Assembly (NCBI RefSeq): GCF_012927115.1
Contig: NZ_JABBFY010000002.1
Coordinates: 434,001-498,000, forward strand
Length of the DNA stretch: 64,000 bases
Reading direction: 5' to 3'
Source: Sphingomonas sp. G-3-2-10
Lineage (GTDB): Bacteria > Pseudomonadota > Alphaproteobacteria > Sphingomonadales > Sphingomonadaceae
Position 1 is the first letter of the stretch. Each line of letters begins with the position of its first letter. Position numbers and translations under genes: made by a program. The notes beneath the pieces are model-generated. The model was given only the letters and a program-made list of their open reading frames with translations, had not been told where the DNA came from and searched no databases. Below are positions 26,239 to 34,508 of the stretch, one piece after another.

Positions 26239-27036
26239 TCAGCGCTTCAGCTGATAGACCCGGACATGCTCGATCTCGAAGCGGATCGGGAAGATCGCAT
26301 CGTCGACATCGCCGCCCATCGCGCCGCCGATCGCGAGGTTCAGCAGCAGATATTGCGGCTTGTCGAACGGCCATTGCGCGGCGCCGCTCTTCTCGTTGAC
26401 GTAGCGGTGATACGGCTTGCCATCGACCGCGAAGCTGATCGCGTCGGGCGTCCACAGCATCTGGTAATCGTGGAACGCCTCGCACGCGTCGGGCACCCTG
26501 ATCTGCCCGCCCTTGCCGAAGGTGCCGGCAGTCGACCGGTTGTGGATCGTGCCGAACACGTCGCCCGGCGTCTTGCCCACATGCTCCATGATGTCGATCT
26601 CGCCGCCATCGGGCCAGCCCGCCGTCGCGCCGAGCATCCAGATCGCGGGCCACGACCCCTTGCCGCAGGGCAGCCTGGCGCGGACTTCGAACAGGCCATA
26701 GGTCCATTCGGCCTTGCCCTTCGAGATCAGCCGCGCCGAGCTGTAGCGCTGCCCGCCATGATCGGCGCGGTCGGAAAGCATTTCCTTGCGCGCTTCGATG
26801 ATCAGCCGCCCGCCTTCGATCCGCGCATTCTCAGCACGGTCTGCCGAGTAATATTGCAGCTCTTTATTGTACCAGCCGGTCTTGTTGGCATGGGTATCGA
26901 ACACCCAGTGCGCCGGATCGGGTGCGCCATCCTTGTCGAACTCATCGGCCCAGACGAGTTCATAGCCTGGCTTGTCCTGCGCCACCGCCGGGGTGGCGAG
27001 GACCAGGGTCAGCGCGGCGGCAACGAATCCCCGCAT
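26239..27036 (-). CDS. Secreted GH16 endo-glycosidase
   Basis: A 265-residue enzyme: signal peptide ending AVAQ, then ELVWADEFD, WYNKELQYY and the GH16 catalytic motif GEIDIME with Glu146 as nucleophile and Glu151 as acid/base. The family cuts beta-1,3/1,4 glucans or galactans; laminarinase type fits best, but poly-lactosamine-type endo-beta-galactosidase is possible given the amino-sugar neighbours. It overlaps the GH20 stop by one base (TGATG). Confidence 0.85.
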   Translation of the reverse strand: MRGFVAAALTLVLATPAVAQDKPGYELVWADEFDKDGAPDPAHWVFDTHANKTGWYNKELQYYSADRAENARIEGGRLIIEARKEMLSDRADHGGQRYSSARLISKGKAEWTYGLFEVRARLPCGKGSWPAIWMLGATAGWPDGGEIDIMEHVGKTPGDVFGTIHNRSTAGTFGKGGQIRVPDACEAFHDYQMLWTPDAISFAVDGKPYHRYVNEKSGAAQWPFDKPQYLLLNLAIGGAMGGDVDDAIFPIRFEIEHVRVYQLKR

Positions 27037-29609
27037 CAGCGAACCGTCACGATGCGGCTGGCGCGCTTGCCGTCGGCCGAGCGGGTCCGCAGGTCCACCG
27101 GACCCTTGACTGCGACCGGCTTCGCATAGGGCTTCCACGCGCCCTTGCCGGTGCGATATTCGATCCGCATCCCCGGATATTCGCTGTTGGCTTCGAGCTT
27201 GCCGCCGACGATCCGCGCACCCGGAGGGGTGATGCGATAGGCGACGCCGATCCGGTCGAGCAGCGCGAACTGATTCGGCATCCGCCCGGCGAAACCGCGC
27301 CAGTCGGCGAGGATCGCGGCGCGATCGACCCGCGCATCGCCATAGGCATAACTGGCGCCGGGCACATAGGCCGGCTCCCATGCCGGGCGGCGCCACGCAC
27401 GCTCGGCAAAGGCGATCAGGCGCGGGAAGAATTGATAGTCCACGCCCGCATCGGTGCGCGTCGTCTCGCTCCACAGCTGCGCCTGCAGCCCCTTGATCCC
27501 CAGGCCCTGCTGGCGCGGCGTCTTGTCTTCGATCGTCTGCGGCCGCGAATAGGTGTCGCGGATCAGCGCGCCGTTGGCGGGCAGATTGTCGGTCATGAAG
27601 CCGAAGACCTGCAACGTATCGACGCTGCGCGACGCCCAGTCGTAACCGCCTTCCTGGCCGTGAGGCACATAGGGCATGTCGAGATAGCCGATATCGGGGA
27701 CCGAAAGCACCACGTCCCAGCCATGATTGGCCTGGACATGCGCTTCAGTGATGCCGCCGGTGAAGAGCGTCGCCCAGATATTGGTCTGAACCGACTGGGG
27801 CATGTTTTTCGGATCGGTATGACCCATGCCGTCGCTCCAGCCGGCGACTTTCAGCCCCTTGGCTTCCAGATCCTTCGAAACGCGCTCGATGAAATAGGCG
27901 CCCAGCCCCTTCGCATCGCGGCCGGTCTTGGCCATCAGCCCCTTGCACGCCGGGCTTTCGCCCCATGCGCCGGCGGTCTCGTCCGCGCCGATATGGAAGG
28001 TCTGGAGTGGCGCGCCGGCTGCCTTGTGGAGGGCAGCGATCTCGCCGACCGACGTGTCGAGGAAGCGATAGGTCTGGTCGATACAGACGTTCAGCGTGTT
28101 GTCGTCGTAATTCTGGATGCTGCGATATTTGGTCGTGTCCGCCGGTTCGACGAGGCGATATTCCTCGGCCCCGGCCAGATTGCCCGCTGCCTTCAGCCGG
28201 TTGTAGCGCACTTCCATCGACTTGATCGCCGCGCGCGAATGGCCCGGCATGTCGAGCGAGGGGATCACTTCGATCCCGCGCGCGGTGGCCGCCTTGAGGA
28301 TCTCGATATAATCGGCCTGGGTCAGATAGCCGTTGACCCCGCCGGTGCCTTCCGGCCCGGCGCCGAGCTGGGGCAACAGGCAGACCTGCTCCGACGGATC
28401 GTGGCAGCGCTTCGATCCCACTTCGGTCAGTTCGGGCAGCGCCTTGATTTCCAGCCGCCAGCCTTCGTCGTCGGCGAGGTGGAGGTGCAGCTTGTTGAAC
28501 TTGTACGCCGCCATCGCTTCGATCAGCTTGAGCACTTCCTCCTTGCTGTGGAAGTTGCGCGCCAGATCGATGTGCAGCCCGCGGAACGGGTAGCGCGGCG
28601 CGTCGCTCACCGACAGCGGACGCAACAGGCCCTTGTCGAATGCGATCTGCTGGGCGAGCGAGCGCAGGCCATGGTTCGCGCCCGCCGCATCGGCCGCGAC
28701 GATCACGATGCCCCCGGCGCCCGAATTGATGCGATAGCCTTCGGCCGCGATACCGGCATCGGCGTCGATGCTGATCTCGAGCGGAATGCCCCCGTTCAGC
28801 GGCACGCCGAGGCCGTTCAACGACATGTCGATCCGGTCGCGCGTGACGCCTTCCAGCATCACCGCCACGCCCTTGCGAAGATCGAGCGGCTTGCCCGGCA
28901 GCAGCTTCGCGTCGAGCGGTGTCGGCAGGATCGCGATATCGGGCGAGACCGCAGCGCCGCGCTCGGCGAACGCGGCATAGGCCCGCTCGGGCGTCTGCCA
29001 CACCGTCTTGTCCTCGCCGCCGCGCGAAGCGAGCTTCGCTTCATCGGTCAGCGGCGTGACGAACGGCAGCGTCTCGAACCCGGTCTCGCGATCATGTCCC
29101 GGCCGGGTCGCTTCGATCACGCGCGCGGTGACGCCTTTCGCCACCAGATAGATGTTGGGCATGGCGAAGGCAGCGGAATGGTGCGCGCCCTGCCCCCACA
29201 GCTTCACGACATAGGTCTTGCCGGCCTCGATCGCCGCCCCGGGCTTGAGCGTCAGCCGGTTGAGGTCGCCATTGACCAGATTGTTCTGGAACACGTCGCT
29301 TTCGACCACCGGCAGGCGGTTCACGAAGCTGAAGTAGATCGCGAAATCGCTGGCATTGAGGTTCGCGGGCAGCCGCGCGGGCATGGTGAAGCTGATCGTG
29401 CTGAGGAAACAGCCATCGGCGCCGGTCGGGCATTTCTCGGGATGATTGTCGACCACCTCGTACCGCACGCCCATCTCGCGGGCGAGCGCATCGTAGTCAG
29501 CCTGCGCGGACACCGTCGCGGCCGGATCGCTGGTCATCGCCGGGAGTGCGGCGGGCAGCAGGGCGGCGGCGAACAGCAGCGCGAGGCGCCGGCTCCGGGT
29601 CAGAGGCAT
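27036..29609 (-). CDS. Exported GH20 beta-N-acetylhexosaminidase
   Basis: An 857-residue exported enzyme that trims terminal GlcNAc (or GalNAc) from chito-oligomers and glycans. Order: signal peptide (to about 25), N-terminal chitobiase-type sandwich (35-200), GH20 b domain, catalytic barrel from about 340 (RYPFRGLHIDLARNF) with the D543-E544 pair in HIGADET, and a C-terminal chitobiase domain. This layout is that of bacterial chitobiases. The promoter faces the GH18 gene and holds a perfect palindrome. Confidence 0.93.
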   Translation of the reverse strand: MPLTRSRRLALLFAAALLPAALPAMTSDPAATVSAQADYDALAREMGVRYEVVDNHPEKCPTGADGCFLSTISFTMPARLPANLNASDFAIYFSFVNRLPVVESDVFQNNLVNGDLNRLTLKPGAAIEAGKTYVVKLWGQGAHHSAAFAMPNIYLVAKGVTARVIEATRPGHDRETGFETLPFVTPLTDEAKLASRGGEDKTVWQTPERAYAAFAERGAAVSPDIAILPTPLDAKLLPGKPLDLRKGVAVMLEGVTRDRIDMSLNGLGVPLNGGIPLEISIDADAGIAAEGYRINSGAGGIVIVAADAAGANHGLRSLAQQIAFDKGLLRPLSVSDAPRYPFRGLHIDLARNFHSKEEVLKLIEAMAAYKFNKLHLHLADDEGWRLEIKALPELTEVGSKRCHDPSEQVCLLPQLGAGPEGTGGVNGYLTQADYIEILKAATARGIEVIPSLDMPGHSRAAIKSMEVRYNRLKAAGNLAGAEEYRLVEPADTTKYRSIQNYDDNTLNVCIDQTYRFLDTSVGEIAALHKAAGAPLQTFHIGADETAGAWGESPACKGLMAKTGRDAKGLGAYFIERVSKDLEAKGLKVAGWSDGMGHTDPKNMPQSVQTNIWATLFTGGITEAHVQANHGWDVVLSVPDIGYLDMPYVPHGQEGGYDWASRSVDTLQVFGFMTDNLPANGALIRDTYSRPQTIEDKTPRQQGLGIKGLQAQLWSETTRTDAGVDYQFFPRLIAFAERAWRRPAWEPAYVPGASYAYGDARVDRAAILADWRGFAGRMPNQFALLDRIGVAYRITPPGARIVGGKLEANSEYPGMRIEYRTGKGAWKPYAKPVAVKGPVDLRTRSADGKRASRIVTVR

Positions 29610-29645
29610 GGTTCACGTCTCCCTTGCGCGATTTGGACTTTAGTT

Positions 29646-29667
29646 GATACTATTGTTGTCATGACAA
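29646..29667. promoter_or_regulatory. Palindrome between GH20 and GH18 genes, possible NagR operator
   Basis: TTGTCATGACAA (29656-29667) is a perfect 12-base palindrome of the GT-N-AC type bound by HutC/NagR-like GntR proteins. Just before it stands GATACTATTG, whose CTATTG part recurs in the other control regions of the GlcNAc block. Confidence 0.45.
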
Positions 29668-29730
29668 ATCGGACGGGTCAAGCGGTGCTCCGATGCCGCC
29701 ACATCCGCCAATGAGAGAGGCAGAACCTGC

Positions 29731-30768
29731 ATGATACGTCAGATCGCGCTCCGGATTGGTATCTTTTTGGTCCTATCTCTCGGCACTTCGCTTCCGGCCC
29801 ATGCGACGAGCAAGCCGGTGATGGTCGGCTATTTCCCCGCGTTCAAGGGGCTGGCGCGGATCGCGACCACGCCGATCGATCACTACACCCATATCAACCT
29901 CGCCTTCGCCAATCCCGACGCTAACGGCCTGCTGGCCCGCGATGGCGCGATGACCTGCATGTCCGGCGGCGCGGCGGGCAACGTCAGCCTTACCGAACTG
30001 CGCGACGCGGTGGCGAAGCTGCGCCGCAAGGGTGCGAAGGTGCTGCTTTCGGTCGCGGGCGGCGTCATCCCGGGCTGCTCGGGCGACTGGTCAGCCTTGC
30101 TCCGCCCGGACAAGCGCGAGACGGTGAAGCGCGAATTGCTGGCAATCGTCGATGCAGCAGGACTCGAAGGGATCGATATCGATATCGAAGGCGCATTGCT
30201 GACCGCGATCGACCGCGAGGGCAACTACACCCCCTTCATCGCGATGCTCTCGGCCGATCTGAAGGCGAAGGGCAAGCTGCTGACGGTCGCCACCGCTTCC
30301 TACGAGGGCGGGATGATCCCCCGATCCTCGGTCCGCTATTTCGATCTGGTCATGCCGATGTCGTACGACGCGATCGGGCCGAGCTGGGGTCAGGCGGGCA
30401 GCGAACATTCGACCGAGGCGCAGGCGGCGCGAGACATCGCCCTGTGGCTCGACCGGGGCGTGCCGCGCGAGCGGCTGGTGCTCGGCGTGCCCTTTTACGG
30501 CTACGGCTTCGGCAAATATGCGCCGGGCTATGATTTCCGCACCTTGCTCGCCACCTTCGGCAAGGCGGTGCTGAACGCGGATCTGATCGGAAACGCCTGT
30601 GCGGGGTGCGATTACGTCACCTTCAACGCGCCCGAAACGCTGCGCCGCAAGTCCGCATTGGCCAAGGCACGTGCAGGCGGTGTAATGGTATGGGAAATGA
30701 CGCAGGATACCGATGACCAGCAGCTGGGCAGCGTGATATCCGGGGTCTTGTACGCGTCATCGAATTGA
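29731..30768 (+). CDS. Secreted GH18 chitinase-like hydrolase
   Basis: A 345-residue protein with a signal peptide ending PAHA. VMVGYFPAF, HINLAF, LLSVAGG and the catalytic LEGIDIDIEG (Glu153 as proton donor) show GH18; the first Asp of the DGxDxDxE motif is Glu. Later PMSYDAIGPSWGQ and VPFYGYGF also fit. It is a chitinase or endo-beta-N-acetylglucosaminidase feeding the GH20 enzyme. The gene is followed by the regulator after 51 bases. Confidence 0.85.
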   Translation: MIRQIALRIGIFLVLSLGTSLPAHATSKPVMVGYFPAFKGLARIATTPIDHYTHINLAFANPDANGLLARDGAMTCMSGGAAGNVSLTELRDAVAKLRRKGAKVLLSVAGGVIPGCSGDWSALLRPDKRETVKRELLAIVDAAGLEGIDIDIEGALLTAIDREGNYTPFIAMLSADLKAKGKLLTVATASYEGGMIPRSSVRYFDLVMPMSYDAIGPSWGQAGSEHSTEAQAARDIALWLDRGVPRERLVLGVPFYGYGFGKYAPGYDFRTLLATFGKAVLNADLIGNACAGCDYVTFNAPETLRRKSALAKARAGGVMVWEMTQDTDDQQLGSVISGVLYASSN

Positions 30769-30819
30769 CTAGCTCCGGCGGGTAGAACACCATCGGACGC
30801 AAACGGGGAACAAGCGACT

Positions 30820-31560
30820 GTGTCATTGATCGAGAGCGTCGGGCGTCTGCAGAAGGACGATCCCACACCGCTCTACCTCCAGCTGCAGAAAGGCCTGCGA
30901 AACGCGATCGAAAATCGCGTGGTCCAGGCCGACGCCGCCATCCCCACGGAGCGCGAACTCTCAGAAGAATTCGATATCTCGCGCATCACCGTCCGCAAGG
31001 CCGTCGACGGGCTGGTCAGCGAAGGCTTGCTGTCGCGCCGGCGGGGTGCGGGAACCTTCGTGACGGCGCCGCGCGTCGAGAAGAATTTCTCGCGGCTGAC
31101 CTCCTTCTCAGAAGACATGGTATCGCGCGGAAGGCGTCCGCACAGCGCATGGGTCAGCAAGACCGAAGGCGCGGTCACGCCGGAGGAAGCAATGTCGCTC
31201 GGCGTGTCGCCGGGCACGTCGGTCTATCGGTTCCACCGCATCCGCTTTGCCGACGATCTGCCGATGGCGCTCGAATTCTCGACCGTGCCGGGATATTGCC
31301 TCGCCTCGGTCGATGCGGTCGGCGCGTCGTTGTACGAGGCGCTGGATCAGGCGGGCCATCTGCCGGTGCGTGCCTTGCAGCGGCTGCGCGCGGTGAACTT
31401 CACCGCCGAGCAGGCAGAGCCGCTGGGCGTGGCCGCGGGCGACGCCGGATTGTTTATAGAGCGCCGCGGCTTTCTGGTGGACGGCCGCACCGCCGAATTC
31501 ACCCAGAGCTACTATCGCGGCGACGCGTACGATCTGGTGGCGGAACTCAACAGCCGCTGA
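30820..31560 (+). CDS. nagR: GntR/HutC-family regulator, likely NagR
   Basis: A 246-residue regulator: winged helix (IPTERELSEEFDISRITVRKA), then a UTRA ligand domain (FSRLTSFSEDM, YRFHRIRFAD, RRGFLVDGR, FTQSYYRGDAY). HutC-type proteins in amino-sugar clusters are repressors released by GlcN-6-P or GlcNAc-6-P. The start is GTG at 30820 with GGGGAA upstream. Candidate operators are the sites at 29646, 39355 and 41124. It meets the halogenase gene tail to tail, three bases apart. Confidence 0.82.
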   Translation: MSLIESVGRLQKDDPTPLYLQLQKGLRNAIENRVVQADAAIPTERELSEEFDISRITVRKAVDGLVSEGLLSRRRGAGTFVTAPRVEKNFSRLTSFSEDMVSRGRRPHSAWVSKTEGAVTPEEAMSLGVSPGTSVYRFHRIRFADDLPMALEFSTVPGYCLASVDAVGASLYEALDQAGHLPVRALQRLRAVNFTAEQAEPLGVAAGDAGLFIERRGFLVDGRTAEFTQSYYRGDAYDLVAELNSR

Positions 31561-31563
31561 TCG

Positions 31564-33051
31564 TCACGCCCCATGCCGCGCGAGAAAGGCTTCGTGCGGC
31601 GGCAGATCGGACAGGCCCTCGGCATTGCGCTGGCACAGCAAGGCGAGCCGGCGGTCGAGCTCCGCACGCGGAAGCGCATCGGCGATCGGGTGATAGTCGC
31701 CCGGGCGCACCCCCTGCCCCCACAGGATCGCGAACCAGTTGGTCGGGCCGAACAGCTCGGTCGGCTCGTTGAGGATGTTGCCGCTGGTGCGGAACGCCTC
31801 GATCCGCGCGGCGAGACTGTCCGGCAGCGGCGCTTCCCGCACTTCGCGCCAGAAGGGCGTATCGACGCCGGAGGACACGGCATAATGCGCCAGCACGAAA
31901 TCGCGCAGCAGCGCATATTCATGGACCGTATCGGCGTTGAACCGGTCGACCACGGCAGGATCGATCCCGTTGCGGGGCAACAGGCCGAGCAAGCGGATGA
32001 TGCCAGTCTGGATCAGATGGATCGACGTCGATTCGAGCGGCTCGAGGAAACCGCTCGCCAGCCCCAGCGCGACGACGTTGCCGTTCCAGCATTTGCGACG
32101 ATGCCCGGCGGTGAAGCGCAGGCGATTGGCGTCGGCAAGCTGCGCGCCATCGAGCCGCGAGGCGAGCAGTTCGACCGCGCGGTCATCGTCGAGATGGCGG
32201 CTGCAATAGACATAGCCGTTGCCCGTGCGGTGCTGGAGCGGGATGCGCCATTGCCATCCGGCCTCGCGCGCGGTGGACCGGGTGTAAGGCATGACCGGGC
32301 CATCGACCCGCGCGCAGGGCATCGCGACCGCGCGATCGCAAGGAAGCCAGTGCGACCAGTCGACATAACCGGTCTTCAGCGTCTGCTCGATCAGCAGCCC
32401 GCGAAAGCCCGAGCAATCGACGAAGAAATCGCCTTCGACCTGCTCGCCGGATCGCAGCGTGACGCCGGTGACATGGCCGGTCTCGCCATGCTGCGCGACA
32501 TCGACGATCTCGCCTTCGACGCGGACGACACCGCGTCCCTCGGCTTCGCCGCGCAGGAAACGGGCATACAGGCCGGCGTCGAAGTGGAAGGCATGGTTGA
32601 CCGGACCATGCCGCATGTCGCGCGCGAAACGCCCGGTCGCCGCAGCCTGTGCTTCGAGATTGTAGTGCCAAGGATCGGCATCACCCCCAGCGGCCAGATT
32701 GCGGAGCCAATAGTGGTGAAAGCTCACTCCGCTCATATCGATGCCGAAATAGCCGAACGGGTGGAAGTAACGCTGTCCGGCGCCGCCCCAGTCGGCAAAC
32801 TCGATGCCCAGCTTGATCGTGCCCTTCGTGGCACGGAGGAAGGCATCCTCGTCGATCTGGAGCAGACGGTTGAACTCGCGGATCGACGGCACCGTCGCTT
32901 CGCCCACGCCGACGATGCCGATCGCATCGGATTCGATCAGCGTGATGCGATGCCCGGCGGACCCGAGCACCTTGCTGAGCGCCGCTGCGCACATCCAGCC
33001 GGCGGTGCCGCCGCCGACGATCACGATATTGTGGATCGGCTTGCCGCTCAT
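31564..33051 (-). CDS. Tryptophan-halogenase-family flavoprotein (third of trio)
   Basis: A 495-residue FAD-dependent protein. It keeps GGGTAGW for FAD, the catalytic Lys (KGTIKLGIEF, Lys80), WQWRIP which separates halogenases from monooxygenases, and the Glu of FLEPLESTSI. So it should be able to make hypohalous acid from FADH2, oxygen and halide, with an unknown acceptor. It is the last gene after the TonB receptor at 36073-39309 and overlaps its neighbour by four bases. Similar genes are common beside receptors in sphingomonads and Caulobacter, mostly without known substrate. Confidence 0.85.
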   Translation of the reverse strand: MSGKPIHNIVIVGGGTAGWMCAAALSKVLGSAGHRITLIESDAIGIVGVGEATVPSIREFNRLLQIDEDAFLRATKGTIKLGIEFADWGGAGQRYFHPFGYFGIDMSGVSFHHYWLRNLAAGGDADPWHYNLEAQAAATGRFARDMRHGPVNHAFHFDAGLYARFLRGEAEGRGVVRVEGEIVDVAQHGETGHVTGVTLRSGEQVEGDFFVDCSGFRGLLIEQTLKTGYVDWSHWLPCDRAVAMPCARVDGPVMPYTRSTAREAGWQWRIPLQHRTGNGYVYCSRHLDDDRAVELLASRLDGAQLADANRLRFTAGHRRKCWNGNVVALGLASGFLEPLESTSIHLIQTGIIRLLGLLPRNGIDPAVVDRFNADTVHEYALLRDFVLAHYAVSSGVDTPFWREVREAPLPDSLAARIEAFRTSGNILNEPTELFGPTNWFAILWGQGVRPGDYHPIADALPRAELDRRLALLCQRNAEGLSDLPPHEAFLARHGA

Positions 33052-34508
33052 CGCGCAGTCGCCCGGGCAAGCGCCGCCTCATGCGTTTCCATCGCAGTCA
33101 CGTCGCCGCGGATTCCGGCGAGCTGTTCGCGGAAATCGGCCATCACCAGTTGATCGTCGACCCGATCGACCTGCGGATCCCATGCACGGGGGACGAGACC
33201 GAGGCCGAGGAAGCAGGCCTGCCATTCCTCTTCGGCGAAACTGTCCTGATTATATTGTGCGACCATGCCGCGCGCGCCGAACAGGCTGATCCGCGCATCG
33301 AGCGCATCCGAAACCGGCCGAACCCGCGCCGCATCCCAGAAGGTTTCGCCTGTGCGGCGGTTGAGCCTGTAAAAGGCCGAGTCGAAATCGCGCAGCCGCG
33401 CATGCCATTCGGCCAGTTCCTCATTGTAGATCCCCGCCTCGGGCATCGCATCGGCCCGGACTGGGAACAGCGAAACGAGATGGGTGACCGCGATCTGAAT
33501 GCGGTGGAGCCAGCTTGCGGAAAGCGGCTCGGCTTGCCCCGCCGCTTCGCCGATCGCGACGACATTGCCGATCCAGGGGCGCGCGTGCTGGAACGGAGCG
33601 AGCCGCACGATCTCCGGTGCCTCTTCCAGCGGCACCGGCGCAAGCGACGCGGCTTCGGCATCGCCGATTACCGCATCGTCATAGGCGATCGCGATTCCCG
33701 TGCGATCCTGCAGCGGATAAAGCGCCGACCAGCCTGCGCGGTGTGCGGCGACGCGGCTGTAGAGCGGCAGCGGACGCAGCGGTCGCGCCGATCCCAGTAG
33801 CAGGCGGTTGCAACTCGAGACGGCGGCATCCTCGGGCGCACCGTCGCCCAGCGCCGAGCGGATCGTCGCCCCCGGCGTCGCGTCCACAAACAGGTCCGCC
33901 CTGATCTCGCGGCCGTCCGACAGGCGCAGCACGGTGACGCGCCCTGCCTCGGCGATCGCGACCGGTGCGGCGTCGGCAGTCACCGTCACGCCGTGGATCG
34001 GCGCGAGCTTGCGCATCGCCGCGGCATAGCTGCGCGCGTCGAAATGATAGCCTTGCGCGGTCGCCGCCAGCCCGTTCGCATCGGCGATGCGCAGGCGACC
34101 GTTGCGCGCCGCGACCGCTTCGCGCGCGAAATCGGAGAAACCGGCCGGCAGTCCGGCGGCGCGCGCCTTGAGCCAGAATTGCATGAAGGGCAGCCCGGCG
34201 ATCGGGCGCCCCGTCGGGCCGAAGCTGTGGAGGAACTCGCCCTCGCCGTCCGCGAAGCCGACATATTGCCGGCCGAGCGAGAAGACGCCGCGCGTCGAGC
34301 GCAGCAGCGCGCCGGGATCCACGCCGAGCAGCCGGTGGAACGACTGGAGATTGGGAAGGCCCGCCAGCACGTGGTGCGGCGATATCGCGCCTGGCGTCTC
34401 GATCCATTCGACGTCGAGGTCCGCGCGTCCGAATGCCCGGCGCAGCGCAATCGCGGCCATCGCAGGCGCTTCGCCATGCCCGATCACGACGACGCGACGC
34501 AGCGTCAT
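33048..34508 (-). CDS. Degenerate tryptophan-halogenase homologue, probably without halogenase activity
   Basis: A 486-residue paralogue of its two neighbours with intact reading frame but altered key sites. GGGTAGW is replaced by IGHGEAPA; the Lys of SFKLGIEF is Ser (VFSLGRQY); WQWRIPLQHRTG became WSALYPLQDRTG, losing the second Trp and Ile; the Glu of LEPLESTSI became Ser (AEPLSASWL). The remaining halogenase fold is recognisable (FWLKA, YHFDA, VDATPG, NVVAIGEAAG). It is likely a non-catalytic partner or a flavoprotein with another role. ATGA overlaps on both sides suggest fixed stoichiometry. Confidence 0.75.
   Translation of the reverse strand: MTLRRVVVIGHGEAPAMAAIALRRAFGRADLDVEWIETPGAISPHHVLAGLPNLQSFHRLLGVDPGALLRSTRGVFSLGRQYVGFADGEGEFLHSFGPTGRPIAGLPFMQFWLKARAAGLPAGFSDFAREAVAARNGRLRIADANGLAATAQGYHFDARSYAAAMRKLAPIHGVTVTADAAPVAIAEAGRVTVLRLSDGREIRADLFVDATPGATIRSALGDGAPEDAAVSSCNRLLLGSARPLRPLPLYSRVAAHRAGWSALYPLQDRTGIAIAYDDAVIGDAEAASLAPVPLEEAPEIVRLAPFQHARPWIGNVVAIGEAAGQAEPLSASWLHRIQIAVTHLVSLFPVRADAMPEAGIYNEELAEWHARLRDFDSAFYRLNRRTGETFWDAARVRPVSDALDARISLFGARGMVAQYNQDSFAEEEWQACFLGLGLVPRAWDPQVDRVDDQLVMADFREQLAGIRGDVTAMETHEAALARATAR

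Noticed and set aside
26922..29714. 930-codon plus-strand frame opposite the GH20 gene
   Set aside because: Antisense shadow without domain similarity.
33048..34508. Pseudogene status of the middle halogenase homologue
   Set aside because: The frame is intact, normal in length and overlaps both neighbours, so loss of catalytic residues rather than gene decay is the better reading.
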